64,000 bases of DNA, from positions 182,706 to 246,705 of the forward strand of contig JAQTUP010000005.1 of the NCBI GenBank assembly GCA_028707275.1, given 5' to 3'. Made by a program: the position numbers and the translations under genes. A model generated the notes under the pieces. It was not told the origin of the DNA. It saw only the letters and a list, made by a program, of their open reading frames with translations, and ran no database searches. Of this stretch, positions 19,176-28,957 are shown in pieces; position 1 is the stretch's first letter; each line of letters begins with the position of its first letter. Source of the stretch: Gallionella sp. GTDB lineage: Bacteria; Pseudomonadota; Gammaproteobacteria; Burkholderiales; Gallionellaceae.

Positions 19176-19338
19176 CTATCTCCGAACGCTTTTTGAGCTT
19201 CTGGTTTTCGGCCAATGCGGACGCAGGCGATTTCCCGGAAAGGCTGTCGACCCATCCCAATGGAAGGTCAGCTTCTTGTTTATTCGAGTCGTCACTTTCG
19301 CCATTTCATTGTCAGACGAAATTCAATTAAATAGATCA
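19176..19338 (-). other. Short stretch with only doubtful small reading frames
   Basis: The reverse strand holds a 42-codon frame (19304 to 19176, starting MAKVTTRINKK) without a ribosome site. A second overlapping frame without a start codon ends at 19162 and reads like a polar protein tail (ALAENQKLKKRSEIENGD). Either may be a remnant of an older cargo gene. I do not call a gene here. Confidence 0.25.
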
Positions 19339-20280
19339 TCAATGCGAAATTTCAGGAATATCAGTAACGAGAGGAGTATCTTGACGCAACTGCAACGGCT
19401 TGCTAATTGTGACATTCTCAAAATTAATTAGATTTGGTAGATAGTGATCAATTAAACTTAAATGAATGCCAATGCGTGTTCCAATAAGAGCGCCTGGCTT
19501 GCCAGCTACCTCTCTTCTCTGCTCAATTGTTATTGCGGAAAGCAACTGCCTTGATTCAGGATTAGCTGTAAATGGAGGAGCCATGCGAACCCCCTCGATT
19601 TTAATAATTGCGCCTCCACTAATTCCTCTAGGTGTTGGTGATGTTTGCCATTTGCCCGCCATTAGCACCTGATCCTCAAATGCAAGTGCAATATGGGTTT
19701 TTTTATCAATACTCAAAAGTGAATACTCTTGGTCTCCGTGTTCAATAGACGGAAAACATTCACGTTTAGCCTTAGCATATTCACCTTTCGTATTAGATTT
19801 TTTTACTCTGAAACCTGCAGCCATATATATCGACTTTGAATTATCAGGTTGACTAAGATCGAGGTCTTCCAAAGATAACGCTACCTCTTTAATTTTATCT
19901 GTTATTCCCTGTTGGACATGGAAGACAGATGCATCAATCGGGTCGTCAGTATGAGTACCTGACGGTCCTTTTTTACTGCTAAATCTGTCTCCTGATAATG
20001 TCGCGAGCCTACTGCCATCACCCGCGCTAATCAATAAAGCATAACTTCCGATATCATCAAATACATGCGATGCAGAGAATATGAAGTACTCAGCTTCTAT
20101 ACGCACGACCACTCCGGAGGCGACTTGCTCGGGCTTTGTTTCAGATTTTAGCGTCCAATAAATAGGTAAAACTGCATTTTCTACTCGCTGTTGGACAACC
20201 AACGCTTTTTCCATCTGTTTGCGATGTATTTTTATTGCTAGCTTAACCCTTGGGTCACTTAAGTCAATTTTTGGTTTCAT
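19339..20280 (-). CDS. Trypsin-like serine protease, cargo protein
   Basis: The 313-residue protein has the order of a chymotrypsin-fold protease: H72 in FIFSASHVFDD, D116 in DDPIDASVF and the nucleophile S221 in PRGISGGAI (GxSGG-like). There is no signal peptide or membrane segment, so it probably acts in the cytoplasm. It is the last gene of the leftward cargo group and lies 94 bp after the DUF5677-like gene. Cytosolic trypsin-like proteases of this kind are known partners of STAND ATPases in type 1 AVAST defence systems, but also occur alone. A role with the upstream STAND protein is an inference. The gene is visibly more AT-rich than the STAND gene. Confidence 0.8.
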   Translation of the reverse strand: MKPKIDLSDPRVKLAIKIHRKQMEKALVVQQRVENAVLPIYWTLKSETKPEQVASGVVVRIEAEYFIFSASHVFDDIGSYALLISAGDGSRLATLSGDRFSSKKGPSGTHTDDPIDASVFHVQQGITDKIKEVALSLEDLDLSQPDNSKSIYMAAGFRVKKSNTKGEYAKAKRECFPSIEHGDQEYSLLSIDKKTHIALAFEDQVLMAGKWQTSPTPRGISGGAIIKIEGVRMAPPFTANPESRQLLSAITIEQRREVAGKPGALIGTRIGIHLSLIDHYLPNLINFENVTISKPLQLRQDTPLVTDIPEISH

Positions 20281-20374
20281 CGGTTACATCGTATTTCGAT
20301 AGCAAGAGTTGAAAGGACATGAGATGGGAGGCATCCAGATGCTTGTGGAGGTTGTGGTTAGACAGCATTCGGTC

Positions 20375-21151
20375 TCAATCCCTTCCACTTTCGATTTTGA
20401 ATTCTTTTTCGATGAGCGAGACAGCAATTTTTAGAAAATCGCTCGCATAAGTTAGCAAATCATCTCCTTTCTCCGAATTCTTGTCCTTGAGTACGGACGC
20501 CATGGTGGAGTGCGCGTGAGTTAATGATATTTGCCTGTAGCGTGCGTTGTAAAACCCTGGAAATTGTGACTTTTGCGCGGCATTGAAAATACTATAACCA
20601 AGCTCGCTAATAGGATTAGTTTCATAGTTTTTCAAGGCTTCTTCTGCGAGTTCTTTGTTCCCTCTGGTTAATAATGGCTCCTCTGAGTTGTTATCATCCG
20701 TATTTATAGCTTTAAGCGTCTTAGGTATTTGCGCCTTTGAGTAGGCCATAAGTTGTTCTTCAAATTTTGGATCTCCCAATAATGCTGAGATATTGAATAG
20801 GTGCTCCATTGATAGACGGTGAATTGTGTATGCTTCATCAATTAGATGTGACTTATATAGAATAATGATTGCCTTGCTGTTGGTGGCGATTTTATCAAAG
20901 AAGCGTAGCGCTAGTTTTTGGTTACTTGAGTGGGACTGATTTTTGATGGACTCCGTGATGGCTGCAGCTTTTGCAAGGTAGGAAGTTATGTCTTGAGATG
21001 GATTCATGATTTGATATACCAGTGGGGTGCTCATCATATTTATAATATAATCGTACGGCGTTGCAAACGCTGTCCTGCCAGACATATTCACTCTCAGGTG
21101 CTCAAGTATATCTTCGGTTGGCTTTTCAATATTGTACGTACAATCAGGCAT
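20375..21151 (-). CDS. DUF5677-like hypothetical protein
   Basis: The 258-residue protein is mostly helical, with a central segment KAIIILYKSHLIDEAYTIHRLSMEHLFNISALLGDPKFEE (about residues 93-132) that resembles the DUF5677 family, whose biochemical role I do not know. There are no signal or membrane segments. The start is supported by AAAGGAAG just upstream. It follows the unknown partner gene by 46 bp and precedes the protease by 94 bp on the same strand, so the three are probably cotranscribed. It is AT-rich. Assignment to DUF5677 is by pattern only. Confidence 0.55.
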   Translation of the reverse strand: MPDCTYNIEKPTEDILEHLRVNMSGRTAFATPYDYIINMMSTPLVYQIMNPSQDITSYLAKAAAITESIKNQSHSSNQKLALRFFDKIATNSKAIIILYKSHLIDEAYTIHRLSMEHLFNISALLGDPKFEEQLMAYSKAQIPKTLKAINTDDNNSEEPLLTRGNKELAEEALKNYETNPISELGYSIFNAAQKSQFPGFYNARYRQISLTHAHSTMASVLKDKNSEKGDDLLTYASDFLKIAVSLIEKEFKIESGRD

Positions 21152-21197
21152 TATCTTCCTTTAACTTGCTGAGGAGCACTCGCAGGGAGCTTCATGG

Positions 21198-21983
21198 CTA
21201 CAAGGGGTCTGAAAGTAGCATCTCATCGGAATCATCTACAGAGGGGGACAAGCTATCCAGTCGGGAGTTTATGTCGTTAGCTAAAATGGACGCAACGGAG
21301 ATAAACGCCTCCAGTTTCTTGAGCCGATCTTTAAGGACACGTCGTTGATGTACGTTTGGATCTGCCTCTTTCATCAGATCGCTCTGATTTTTGATGAATC
21401 GGATCACAACGAATTCAAAGCTATCGTCAATACCGGCGTCCTTGGCAAGCTCGACCCACTCCTTAGACTTATCGAGTGCAGAATCAGCAGCCAAGGTCAG
21501 GCAATAGTCAATGAGAACCTTTGAAATATGATCTATGGAACTCGCCAACTCGGTCCACTTCCTCGTTTCCTTTGACTCAGAGTGTTCGTTGTCCGGCGCA
21601 CGGGATGGAGAAAAGTAGCGTAAAGACTGGCTCTCCGGATCGAGGCTGGCCAAGGCCCTCAAGATCGGCTCGAATTCGCTGAATGGCCGCTTTCTATCAG
21701 GCAGTTCAAAGCGATGAGCCCAAAGTGCAAGAATCGCATCGCGAAGTTGTATCTGTTTGGCCGTTCGATCGATGCCTGTGGCAGCCTCGGCCTCTAGCAC
21801 GAGCTCGGCGACATAGTGGGCCATCCAGCGGCCAAGCGTGTCTACGGAGTCGCCAAGATCCAATTCGGTGACGAGCTTTTTCCCAAGGGTGATGATTGCT
21901 TCAGAGTGTTCTGATTGTTCCGTCACCGTTGACAATGAATATTCGGGTGCTTGGTGGGATGTTTCGGAGTTCATCGTCGTCAT
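21198..21983 (-). CDS. Unknown protein overlapping the STAND gene
   Basis: I do not recognise this 261-residue protein. It looks soluble, helical and acidic at its C-terminus (PSVDDSDEMLLSDPL), with a likely coiled or helical hairpin region around HQRRVLKDRLKKLEAFISVASILANDINSRL. Its first 28 codons overlap the 3' end of the STAND gene in another frame. This strongly suggests translational coupling and a shared function, such as a regulatory or sensor subunit. A start at MTTMNSE (21983) is favoured; the frame extends upstream to 22034. Its composition matches the STAND gene rather than the AT-rich genes that follow. Confidence 0.6.
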   Translation of the reverse strand: MTTMNSETSHQAPEYSLSTVTEQSEHSEAIITLGKKLVTELDLGDSVDTLGRWMAHYVAELVLEAEAATGIDRTAKQIQLRDAILALWAHRFELPDRKRPFSEFEPILRALASLDPESQSLRYFSPSRAPDNEHSESKETRKWTELASSIDHISKVLIDYCLTLAADSALDKSKEWVELAKDAGIDDSFEFVVIRFIKNQSDLMKEADPNVHQRRVLKDRLKKLEAFISVASILANDINSRLDSLSPSVDDSDEMLLSDPL

Positions 21984-24900
21984 GATTTTTGTAGCGTTGA
22001 TAACTAGATCGTCGTTGAATTTCAACCTCAACAATCATATCCATGCCGATTGCCGTCAGAAACTCAACAATAAACTGGATGGAGGCCACAATTCTACGCC
22101 CGCTAGGTTGCTCGGAGCTATCTCTTTCAGCGAAATGGCTCCATGTTTCGGATCGAAGCGTCGGCGTCTGACTTGAGGTGGAAAGCCATATCCGGCGGTC
22201 GGCATCGGTGGACAAGCGCATCATTTCAACAACGAATGGAGCTGGTTCAGGCGCAGGGAAGCGCACATCGCCAGCCCACGGATCGCTTTCGTCTATACCA
22301 CGTTCTTTCTGCCGGTCGACAATCCATCCCTTAAGTTGATAGGGCCCCTGGTCGATTTGGATGTCGTCGTTGGCCTCTGGAATCCGAAAGTCGTGCGGGT
22401 TGGATGTCGTTTGAAGCGCTCGAAGTAACGATGCAGACCGGTCGCGCGACACAAGTGCGGTGTGAATTGAAATCGACTCTGCTCTACTTGTGTCCAACTC
22501 CGACCATCTACCCCAAACAGTCAAGTAGCCCACAACGGGATGCAGCGAAAACTCGAATTCGCCAATCGCAATTGAACTCAGCCATTCTGCGCTACTGAGG
22601 TCTTCCTGCCAATCAGGACGGCCTATTGGTTGCGGATCGCGCCGATCCGCAAGCCAGCGTCCATCGTCACGCGAAATGTCGTGACGTGACAGCCATTCCG
22701 TGAAGCGATCTGCTTCCCAATCATCCGCGCTCTCGACCAGTGGAGTTGTTGTCAGAAGCCGTCCGGCTGTGATCAGCATCGCGTGATACGAAAGATAGAA
22801 GCCATAGTCATCCACACGTGGATAAGAACCGTGGCTGTGGTGCGTGCCCTCGTATTCATACAGACGCCGTTTACTCCGTTCATCTGCGTCCCAGCGATGT
22901 ACCCCCGCATGGCCTAGGTCGCCTCGAATGGCATTTAGAGTTTCACGCTCCACCTCGGTCTGCGACATCCCGAAGCATCGGCCCAGTGGTGCAAGCCAAT
23001 AGGGACCGAAATCAATTCCAAAAAAATACCTGTCGTTCTCTGGAAGCTCTTCTTCAGTGTCCTCCGCCCTTGCTTCGCGGGAAGCGTAATCCAGTGATGA
23101 GTCTCGCTTGACGGTTTCGAACGGCGATACGTTAATATCAAGCAGTCGTTGCCGAAAGTCCATCGAGAGGGTAATGAGCCCTTGCGCGGCGAGCGCTAAG
23201 GCGGTTCTAGCCGCGAATAAGCGAATAAGCACATGGGGCTGATCTACGGTTGCGTGCGCCAGAAAATGATCAACGTGCGGAACAAGTGTTGCCCCGAACT
23301 CCAGCGCCGCCCGTGCCGACGCAATTAATAGCCACTGCTGGGCGTGAAAATTATAAAACGCGAATCGCAAATCTCCGAATGGCTTTGTAGTGTTGACTGA
23401 AGCATGAGTTATCAGCCCAGCAACAATGCGTGCACGTCCCAGTGAACAAAGGCCAACAACGACATGCGCTGCTTCCCACCGGGTTGTTGCCACCGGCGAG
23501 GCAAGGCCAGCCCAAATGTATCCGGCAAGCGCATCTTCCACTGCGATTGGTGGCGTGAGTTGGGTCGTCCACGCACCGTCTCCGTCAGAGTCTTCCATAA
23601 CGACATTGAACAAATCAAGTCCATATGACAAAACTTCGAGTGCCTCGTCGCTGGTTAGCTTGCCCGACAGTAGGCCGACCAGGCTGAAGAGCCGCTCCGG
23701 ACCTGCGAGTTCCGTTGACTCGCCGATCCCTATCAAAATCACGTCGAGCAATTCGCTCTCGTCAATTCCGGAAAGCTCACACGCCAGTTGGAGTGGCATC
23801 ACCTCATAATATCGGCTCCGCTTGATAGTCATGCAGAATTGGCGGCAGACGCTCTTCAGTATCGTCACGAGTGCTGCCTTCATACTGAGGCGGCTCTTCC
23901 ACTGCGGCGGAACCGCTTCGAGAAAGATTCGAAGGTGGTACAGGTCGAATTCAGTAATGGCGCCGAAAGCTCTTACAAACTCAGCTTCCTTGCCAATCGG
24001 GACAAGTTCAATCGCCTTACGAAAGAAACCGTCTATGTAGAAAGGTGGCTCTCCAGAACGGAACCTCTGGTGCGCAACAGATATCCCGGTTGCCGTTGTT
24101 AGATCGCACTCGGCAAATACATCATCCCAATTCCTATCTTTCTTAACTTCAGCCGCCGTCCTGTCGTAATTGGCCGTGCGAATCTTTTCGCGCGTTGTTT
24201 CATCCTCGTCGCTACGGGTTATACGAGCTTTTAGTTTCGGCAGTGCGATTCCGGCAGATACAGCGACAGCTTCTAAATGCCGCCACTTTTCTGCGCTTTG
24301 CGCTTCGCGCGCCATGTAGTGATAAACGAGGTGAATCGCGGCCGCCTTGGCTTCATTCCCGCTACAGGACGGAAGCGCATCCTCAAGCAGCTTGACTTCA
24401 TCCCACTCTGCCCTGAATCCGACAAAGGCCAGCACATCCAACGGACTGATACTACCGTGTGCCACGAGTGCCTCGCTCGCGAGCGCAAGAACACGACCGT
24501 CATTCCCAAACCTCCGGTCCCGCCACCGGCTAATGATGGCAATGGATGATGATGGACATAGCCCAGCCAATGCCTCGACAGTTGCACTCCATGCAAAGTG
24601 CTTGTCGCGCACCACATAGTCCCACGTGACCTCTGCACAGCGCGCAAACTTGTAGGCAACCTCCGCCGAAGGCCGACCTAGCTTAGCTGCTCGCTCGGCC
24701 AAATCAATGAGTGCATCCCAGCGCGCCAGGTTCTCCTCTCCTATCTTGCTTGCCACCTCCACTGCCTGATTAAAGTAAGCTTCCGCTTCCGACCGACTAA
24801 TCGTCAGGATTGACCTTGCAACATCGACATAGCCTTCAGCCTTGTTCTGCGCATCTGACCGTTCATCTCGAAGCAGTAAAAATGCGGTCTGTGCAAACTC

Positions 24901-27900
24901 AAAAGCATTACCCTCGGCACCGCTCGTTTGTGCAGAAAGGCGAGCCAAGCGATTCAGCGTCGGCGTAAATAGCTGGCGCTTTAACAATTTAGACCAATCA
25001 ATAATAGCTCGTATCGAGGTATTGTCCGCGCAGCCCGTATCAAGAAGGATGTCGATCCACAAGCAGGCAATCTCGTCTGAGGTAAAAGATTCTTCGCGAT
25101 ATTGAAACCCTTTTGTCTTGGAAGATGCTGCTATCACTTCGGCGATTGCGTCAGCCAACTGTGCCCTTGGTACGTGACCGAGAAATGCGCGAGCCCACAA
25201 ATTAAACCAAGGAAGCAATGCCCCAATGTATTCCTTGAACTCTAGAAGATCGCGCGACTCGCTGTGTCGCTTGTCTAATTCAATTTCCTTCTTCAATTCA
25301 GGGTGGGCAACATCAATCAGTTTCAGCAGAGTCCCATCCAACGCCGCGTTAAGCGCATAGGCTCGCATGTAATGTGCGCGAATTCCGCTGTGGCGGGATG
25401 AAAGACCACGAGGTGGCGTTTCTGGAAGATAGCGTCTGAGAAACTCTTTCCCTGTGTTTGCATCGCAAATGCCGTGGCGGTAGGCCGACTCAACCATCGC
25501 GGTAACGGCGGAAAGTGCTGGCTCGACACTTGGATCTATATCCTCGACTTTGATGCGCCGGTCAGACAAAAGTTTGAAACCCCGTTCCGCTACTTCCCTC
25601 GGCAACAAGCAATGAAGATTTCTTGCCTCAACAGCGATGGCAAGGATCAACCCGAGGTCGTTTCCGGCAGCGACTGCCAGTTCGTCCAAGTCGCGATAGC
25701 GTCCATGATCCAGAAGACGACAGGCCAAGATGCGGCCCGCACTGTATGAGAGTTCACGTGGATGCCACGCCCGAAGGCTTTGCGCGGAGGCATTGGCTCC
25801 ATGAATATTGAAGTGCGCTATGGCCATCACCGCACGATCTTCGTCCGAGACGCGTTCTTTGTCGCGTTCTTCCGGTGGCAGTTTGCTCCAATTCCGGAGC
25901 CATTCTTCTGCCATTCGAAGTCTACTACGGGCTTCGCCGATAAGTTCGGTGCGACCAGATAGAATAGCAGCCTCGTAGACGTGATGGGAACCGACCCAGC
26001 CGGAGCCAAAAGTGCGGCGCGAAACGAGTTCTAAAACGCCATTGCTGTCCATGAACTCCGCTGCCAGGTCGGTGTTGTCCTGCAAGAGACTGCGCTGCCG
26101 ATCATCACCTGCGCTTTCCCCCCCGGCCTTGAGTGCAAGCTTGGCAGCGTCTGTGTACCGCTGGATGCGCAAACCGGCCTTTAATGCAAACTGGAGACGC
26201 TGTAACTCGATGTCACGGCGCTCCACGGGACTCGTTTCTGGCAGGCCGCTGGATGTGAGCGCCAGTTCCACCAATTCCGAAAACTGTCCGGCCTCCAACA
26301 TGAGCTGCGGCAATGCTGCCGCCACATAGGCATTGCTTGAAGTAAGCGGCTTCAGTCGGCTCACGAAGCCCTGAATACTGACCGCGTCAGGTCGATATCT
26401 TTCACGGAACCATGTCTCGGCGGGTTCATCGAAAAATTGGATTGAATCGCCATTGACGATCAGAGGCCGCCCAAGATCTAGTGCGAAGCTTTTGATTGCA
26501 GCTTGATCGACGCCCGACATCGCAGCGAGCACGGATATTGGTATTAGCGGACGAAGTGTGGCGAGACTTGAGCAGATCAGATCAACTTGAGCTCGTTCAA
26601 TATGGCCCGCAGCATCTTGCAGCTTTGCGATCGATAATTCCAGAATGACACCAATCGCGCTTTCTACTGTCGTTGGGTTCGGCCCGAGGAGACGGAGGAT
26701 TTCTGGAAGCGGCGCCTTGCGCGACAGCGCCAATGCCTGTAGTCGTGGGTTGTACGAACTTAGACGATGAAACTCATCCACGTCATGCTCGGTCGCTTCT
26801 GGAAACTGCCGCCGCAGATGTGCCGCCGTCTCGTTCCGGCTGAAGGCGATCAATTCGAGCGACAGCGCATCGGGCGGGGGATTGAGCATTACTTCACGGT
26901 GGGGGCGGCAAAGCGCGACAATACGGACACCCTCTGGAAGCTTCTCCCGCAGGAGATCCCGTATAAACGAACGCGGTTCATTGATTTCTTCCGCTGCCAT
27001 TTGCGCGTTGTCGGCAGCGTCCACGACAATACAGAGCAACGCGTTATTGTCGCGCGCACGCAGCATGGAAACGCTTTGCTTGATACGATGCATGAATGCA
27101 CGCATATAGGCTGAGGCGTCCGCGTTCGCCATCGGGATGAGCGGGTGGCATAGACCGAGAGCCGAAAGCTCGTTGGCGATCTGGACGAGGGCGGTGCGAT
27201 GGCGATGCCGGTATCCCGTCGCACTCCGATACTGACCGTTGCCAAAGCAGTCATAGAGAATGCTGACCGAACCCACGGGCAGACTAAGCCTGATCCGTGT
27301 CGAGAAGATAGATTTCCCGACGCCAGCATCGGCGTGCACGATTACCGGCCTATCGGCGGCGCCAACAATGGCGTCGACGAGCGCGGGCTCCTGCTCGCGA
27401 GGAACTGCGTCGTCGATCCATTCGATCAGGCATAAAGCCGGAAACAGGTCTGTCTCGTCCGTTTGCAGCGCGCGAAGTACGTCCATCTTGGTGATGGCCG
27501 GATTCGTGGCGCTTTCCGAAAGCGCTTTGCGTGTGACGAGCTCTTTCAGGCGCATCGGAGCATCTACGTCGAGTTCAGGCAAATATCCTGACACGTCATG
27601 CGAGAGGATATTTCTCTGGGTCCAGTAGTCATCCTGGCGGCCTTCAAAGTGGAGCATCTTGCAGAATGAGGCGAGCTCCGCACCATCAAAGGATGTAAAT
27701 CTCTTCAGCTTGGCGAGGTCGCCAGAATGGCGAACGGTACGCTGTGCCGCTGCGTCCTCGACGGCCTCGAGGAAGTTAACGCTAATCGAGCGGTTTGTGA
27801 CAAACCAGAACTCAAGTTTTTCATGCAGTGGTTCAGCAGGAAATTTTTGCCGAAGAGCCACATCGCGTTGGGCAAACCCCTTTATAGTTTTCTCTAAGCC

Positions 27901-28191
27901 GCTTGGTTGCCAGATATCGTCGACCCGCATCGTTGAATGTTTCAGCTGCATGTACCTGATGAGCGTTGCCTTTTCAATCTCTGTGCTGCCGTAGTATTCC
28001 GCAATATCAATTAGTTCTTCACCGATCTCCACTGGCTTGGCAGTTTTAAATTCAGATGTTGATGCCCCTTCGATTGTGATTGCAATGAGCTCAGACTGCG
28101 GCATGAGCAACTGAAGCGCACGGCGCGCAGCCCAAAGGTAATGAAACTGGTCTCCATCGCGACTTGCGCGAACGAGCATGCTGTCGGACAT
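21901..28191 (-). CDS. Giant STAND ATPase with Cap4-like nuclease domain (AVAST-like)
   Basis: The 2096-residue protein starts with a Cap4/DUF4297-like PD-(D/E)xK region (RDGDQFHYLWAARRALQLL, E41 in the IEG strand, and the Q82-L-K84-H motif). A STAND-type ATPase domain follows, with Walker A HADAGVGKS (about 286-294), Walker B LLCIVVDAAD (about 385-394) and the NACHT-like CRPHREV segment. The remaining 1600 residues are helical, repeat-like and could sense a phage protein. This layout matches the AVAST (Avs) family, in which target recognition triggers oligomerisation and nuclease action, but I cannot assign a subtype. It is transcribed leftward, divergent from the XRE gene, and its 3' end overlaps the partner gene. 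It is GC-rich compared with the cargo on both sides. Confidence 0.78.
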   Translation of the reverse strand: MSDSMLVRASRDGDQFHYLWAARRALQLLMPQSELIAITIEGASTSEFKTAKPVEIGEELIDIAEYYGSTEIEKATLIRYMQLKHSTMRVDDIWQPSGLEKTIKGFAQRDVALRQKFPAEPLHEKLEFWFVTNRSISVNFLEAVEDAAAQRTVRHSGDLAKLKRFTSFDGAELASFCKMLHFEGRQDDYWTQRNILSHDVSGYLPELDVDAPMRLKELVTRKALSESATNPAITKMDVLRALQTDETDLFPALCLIEWIDDAVPREQEPALVDAIVGAADRPVIVHADAGVGKSIFSTRIRLSLPVGSVSILYDCFGNGQYRSATGYRHRHRTALVQIANELSALGLCHPLIPMANADASAYMRAFMHRIKQSVSMLRARDNNALLCIVVDAADNAQMAAEEINEPRSFIRDLLREKLPEGVRIVALCRPHREVMLNPPPDALSLELIAFSRNETAAHLRRQFPEATEHDVDEFHRLSSYNPRLQALALSRKAPLPEILRLLGPNPTTVESAIGVILELSIAKLQDAAGHIERAQVDLICSSLATLRPLIPISVLAAMSGVDQAAIKSFALDLGRPLIVNGDSIQFFDEPAETWFRERYRPDAVSIQGFVSRLKPLTSSNAYVAAALPQLMLEAGQFSELVELALTSSGLPETSPVERRDIELQRLQFALKAGLRIQRYTDAAKLALKAGGESAGDDRQRSLLQDNTDLAAEFMDSNGVLELVSRRTFGSGWVGSHHVYEAAILSGRTELIGEARSRLRMAEEWLRNWSKLPPEERDKERVSDEDRAVMAIAHFNIHGANASAQSLRAWHPRELSYSAGRILACRLLDHGRYRDLDELAVAAGNDLGLILAIAVEARNLHCLLPREVAERGFKLLSDRRIKVEDIDPSVEPALSAVTAMVESAYRHGICDANTGKEFLRRYLPETPPRGLSSRHSGIRAHYMRAYALNAALDGTLLKLIDVAHPELKKEIELDKRHSESRDLLEFKEYIGALLPWFNLWARAFLGHVPRAQLADAIAEVIAASSKTKGFQYREESFTSDEIACLWIDILLDTGCADNTSIRAIIDWSKLLKRQLFTPTLNRLARLSAQTSGAEGNAFEFAQTAFLLLRDERSDAQNKAEGYVDVARSILTISRSEAEAYFNQAVEVASKIGEENLARWDALIDLAERAAKLGRPSAEVAYKFARCAEVTWDYVVRDKHFAWSATVEALAGLCPSSSIAIISRWRDRRFGNDGRVLALASEALVAHGSISPLDVLAFVGFRAEWDEVKLLEDALPSCSGNEAKAAAIHLVYHYMAREAQSAEKWRHLEAVAVSAGIALPKLKARITRSDEDETTREKIRTANYDRTAAEVKKDRNWDDVFAECDLTTATGISVAHQRFRSGEPPFYIDGFFRKAIELVPIGKEAEFVRAFGAITEFDLYHLRIFLEAVPPQWKSRLSMKAALVTILKSVCRQFCMTIKRSRYYEVMPLQLACELSGIDESELLDVILIGIGESTELAGPERLFSLVGLLSGKLTSDEALEVLSYGLDLFNVVMEDSDGDGAWTTQLTPPIAVEDALAGYIWAGLASPVATTRWEAAHVVVGLCSLGRARIVAGLITHASVNTTKPFGDLRFAFYNFHAQQWLLIASARAALEFGATLVPHVDHFLAHATVDQPHVLIRLFAARTALALAAQGLITLSMDFRQRLLDINVSPFETVKRDSSLDYASREARAEDTEEELPENDRYFFGIDFGPYWLAPLGRCFGMSQTEVERETLNAIRGDLGHAGVHRWDADERSKRRLYEYEGTHHSHGSYPRVDDYGFYLSYHAMLITAGRLLTTTPLVESADDWEADRFTEWLSRHDISRDDGRWLADRRDPQPIGRPDWQEDLSSAEWLSSIAIGEFEFSLHPVVGYLTVWGRWSELDTSRAESISIHTALVSRDRSASLLRALQTTSNPHDFRIPEANDDIQIDQGPYQLKGWIVDRQKERGIDESDPWAGDVRFPAPEPAPFVVEMMRLSTDADRRIWLSTSSQTPTLRSETWSHFAERDSSEQPSGRRIVASIQFIVEFLTAIGMDMIVEVEIQRRSSYQRYKNHDDDELRNIPPSTRIFIVNGDGTIRTL

Positions 28192-28857
28192 CGTTATGCT
28201 TTCTTTATTCAGTGCAAATTGAGTATCATCGGATGGAACAATCTGGGATTTTTGGGGGCCGCTTGATTAAGCCACATATAACAGACGTGTGGCAACAGTT
28301 AGAAGCATTGCGCGTTGAACTCGCACTGCTCAGCACTGGTTAAATTCCGCCGCTTTTCTAAGCACGTTGATTACATACTGCGAAAGTAACGATTCAAGAA
28401 AATTAAAAGCGGACATCTAAGCAGGCTGCGTCGATAGCCTTTTCAGGAAATTGCTAGCGTCCGGTAAGGCCGAATTACAGACTATGAATCCCATCGCTGC
28501 GACGGACGGGGTATGGCACACTCCTGCCTTTCATATTGCGTATTGCACGCCACAAACTAGTCGTTTAGGCTTTTCGATCATGTTGTTTTTCAGCCTAGCC
28601 AGCTAGATGGCGTTCGCGATGTGCTGTTCCCACAAATAGCATTTGGTTTTAACCTGTCGTTCAATTTCCTATATGTAAATTCCGATTAGCCGCAAGTTTA
28701 GGTATGTTGTGACATCACAATGCCAAGGCCCGTATGGGTAATCATTGGCAAAAATTGAAACTTGACAAGTTTTCGCGATTGCCTCGTGCATAAACTTTTG
28801 CTGCAAAACTTTTTCGGTATGCTGCAAGCCGCAGAATAGTGAGATGTGCATTAATTA
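28192..28857. other. Divergent intergenic region with a possible 36-codon ORF
   Basis: This gap between the leftward STAND gene and the rightward XRE gene has no substantial gene. A small rightward frame, 28233-28343 (MEQSGIFGGRLIKP.., ending ELALLSTG), reads like protein but has no clear ribosome site. The rest has only random-looking short frames. The region must contain the promoter of the STAND group, which I could not identify with confidence. Confidence 0.35.
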
Positions 28858-28877
28858 ATGTTGATTTAAATCAACAT
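28858..28877. promoter_or_regulatory. Perfect 20-bp palindrome, candidate XRE operator
   Basis: ATGTTGATTT followed by its exact reverse complement AAATCAACAT. It ends 17 bp before the -35 box of the XRE promoter. A perfect palindrome of this length next to a promoter for an HTH regulator is a likely autoregulatory operator. Confidence 0.6.
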
Positions 28878-28894
28878 GTTGTACTATTATTTTC

Positions 28895-28923
28895 TTGACA
28901 GTCCATGATTGAAAAAGTACGAT
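28895..28923 (+). promoter_or_regulatory. Sigma-70 promoter of the XRE gene
   Basis: Consensus -35 TTGACA (28895-28900), a 17-bp spacer and -10 TACGAT (28918-28923, four of six matches), ending 34 bp before the XRE start codon. It is the best sigma-70 promoter I can see in the transposon. Confidence 0.7.
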
Positions 28924-28957
28924 TACCAACGTTTGTAACTTCCAGAAAATATTAAAA

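Noticed and set aside
28669..28851. 60-codon leftward frame upstream of the XRE promoter
   Set aside because: No ribosome site, no recognisable pattern and an AT-rich random-looking composition.
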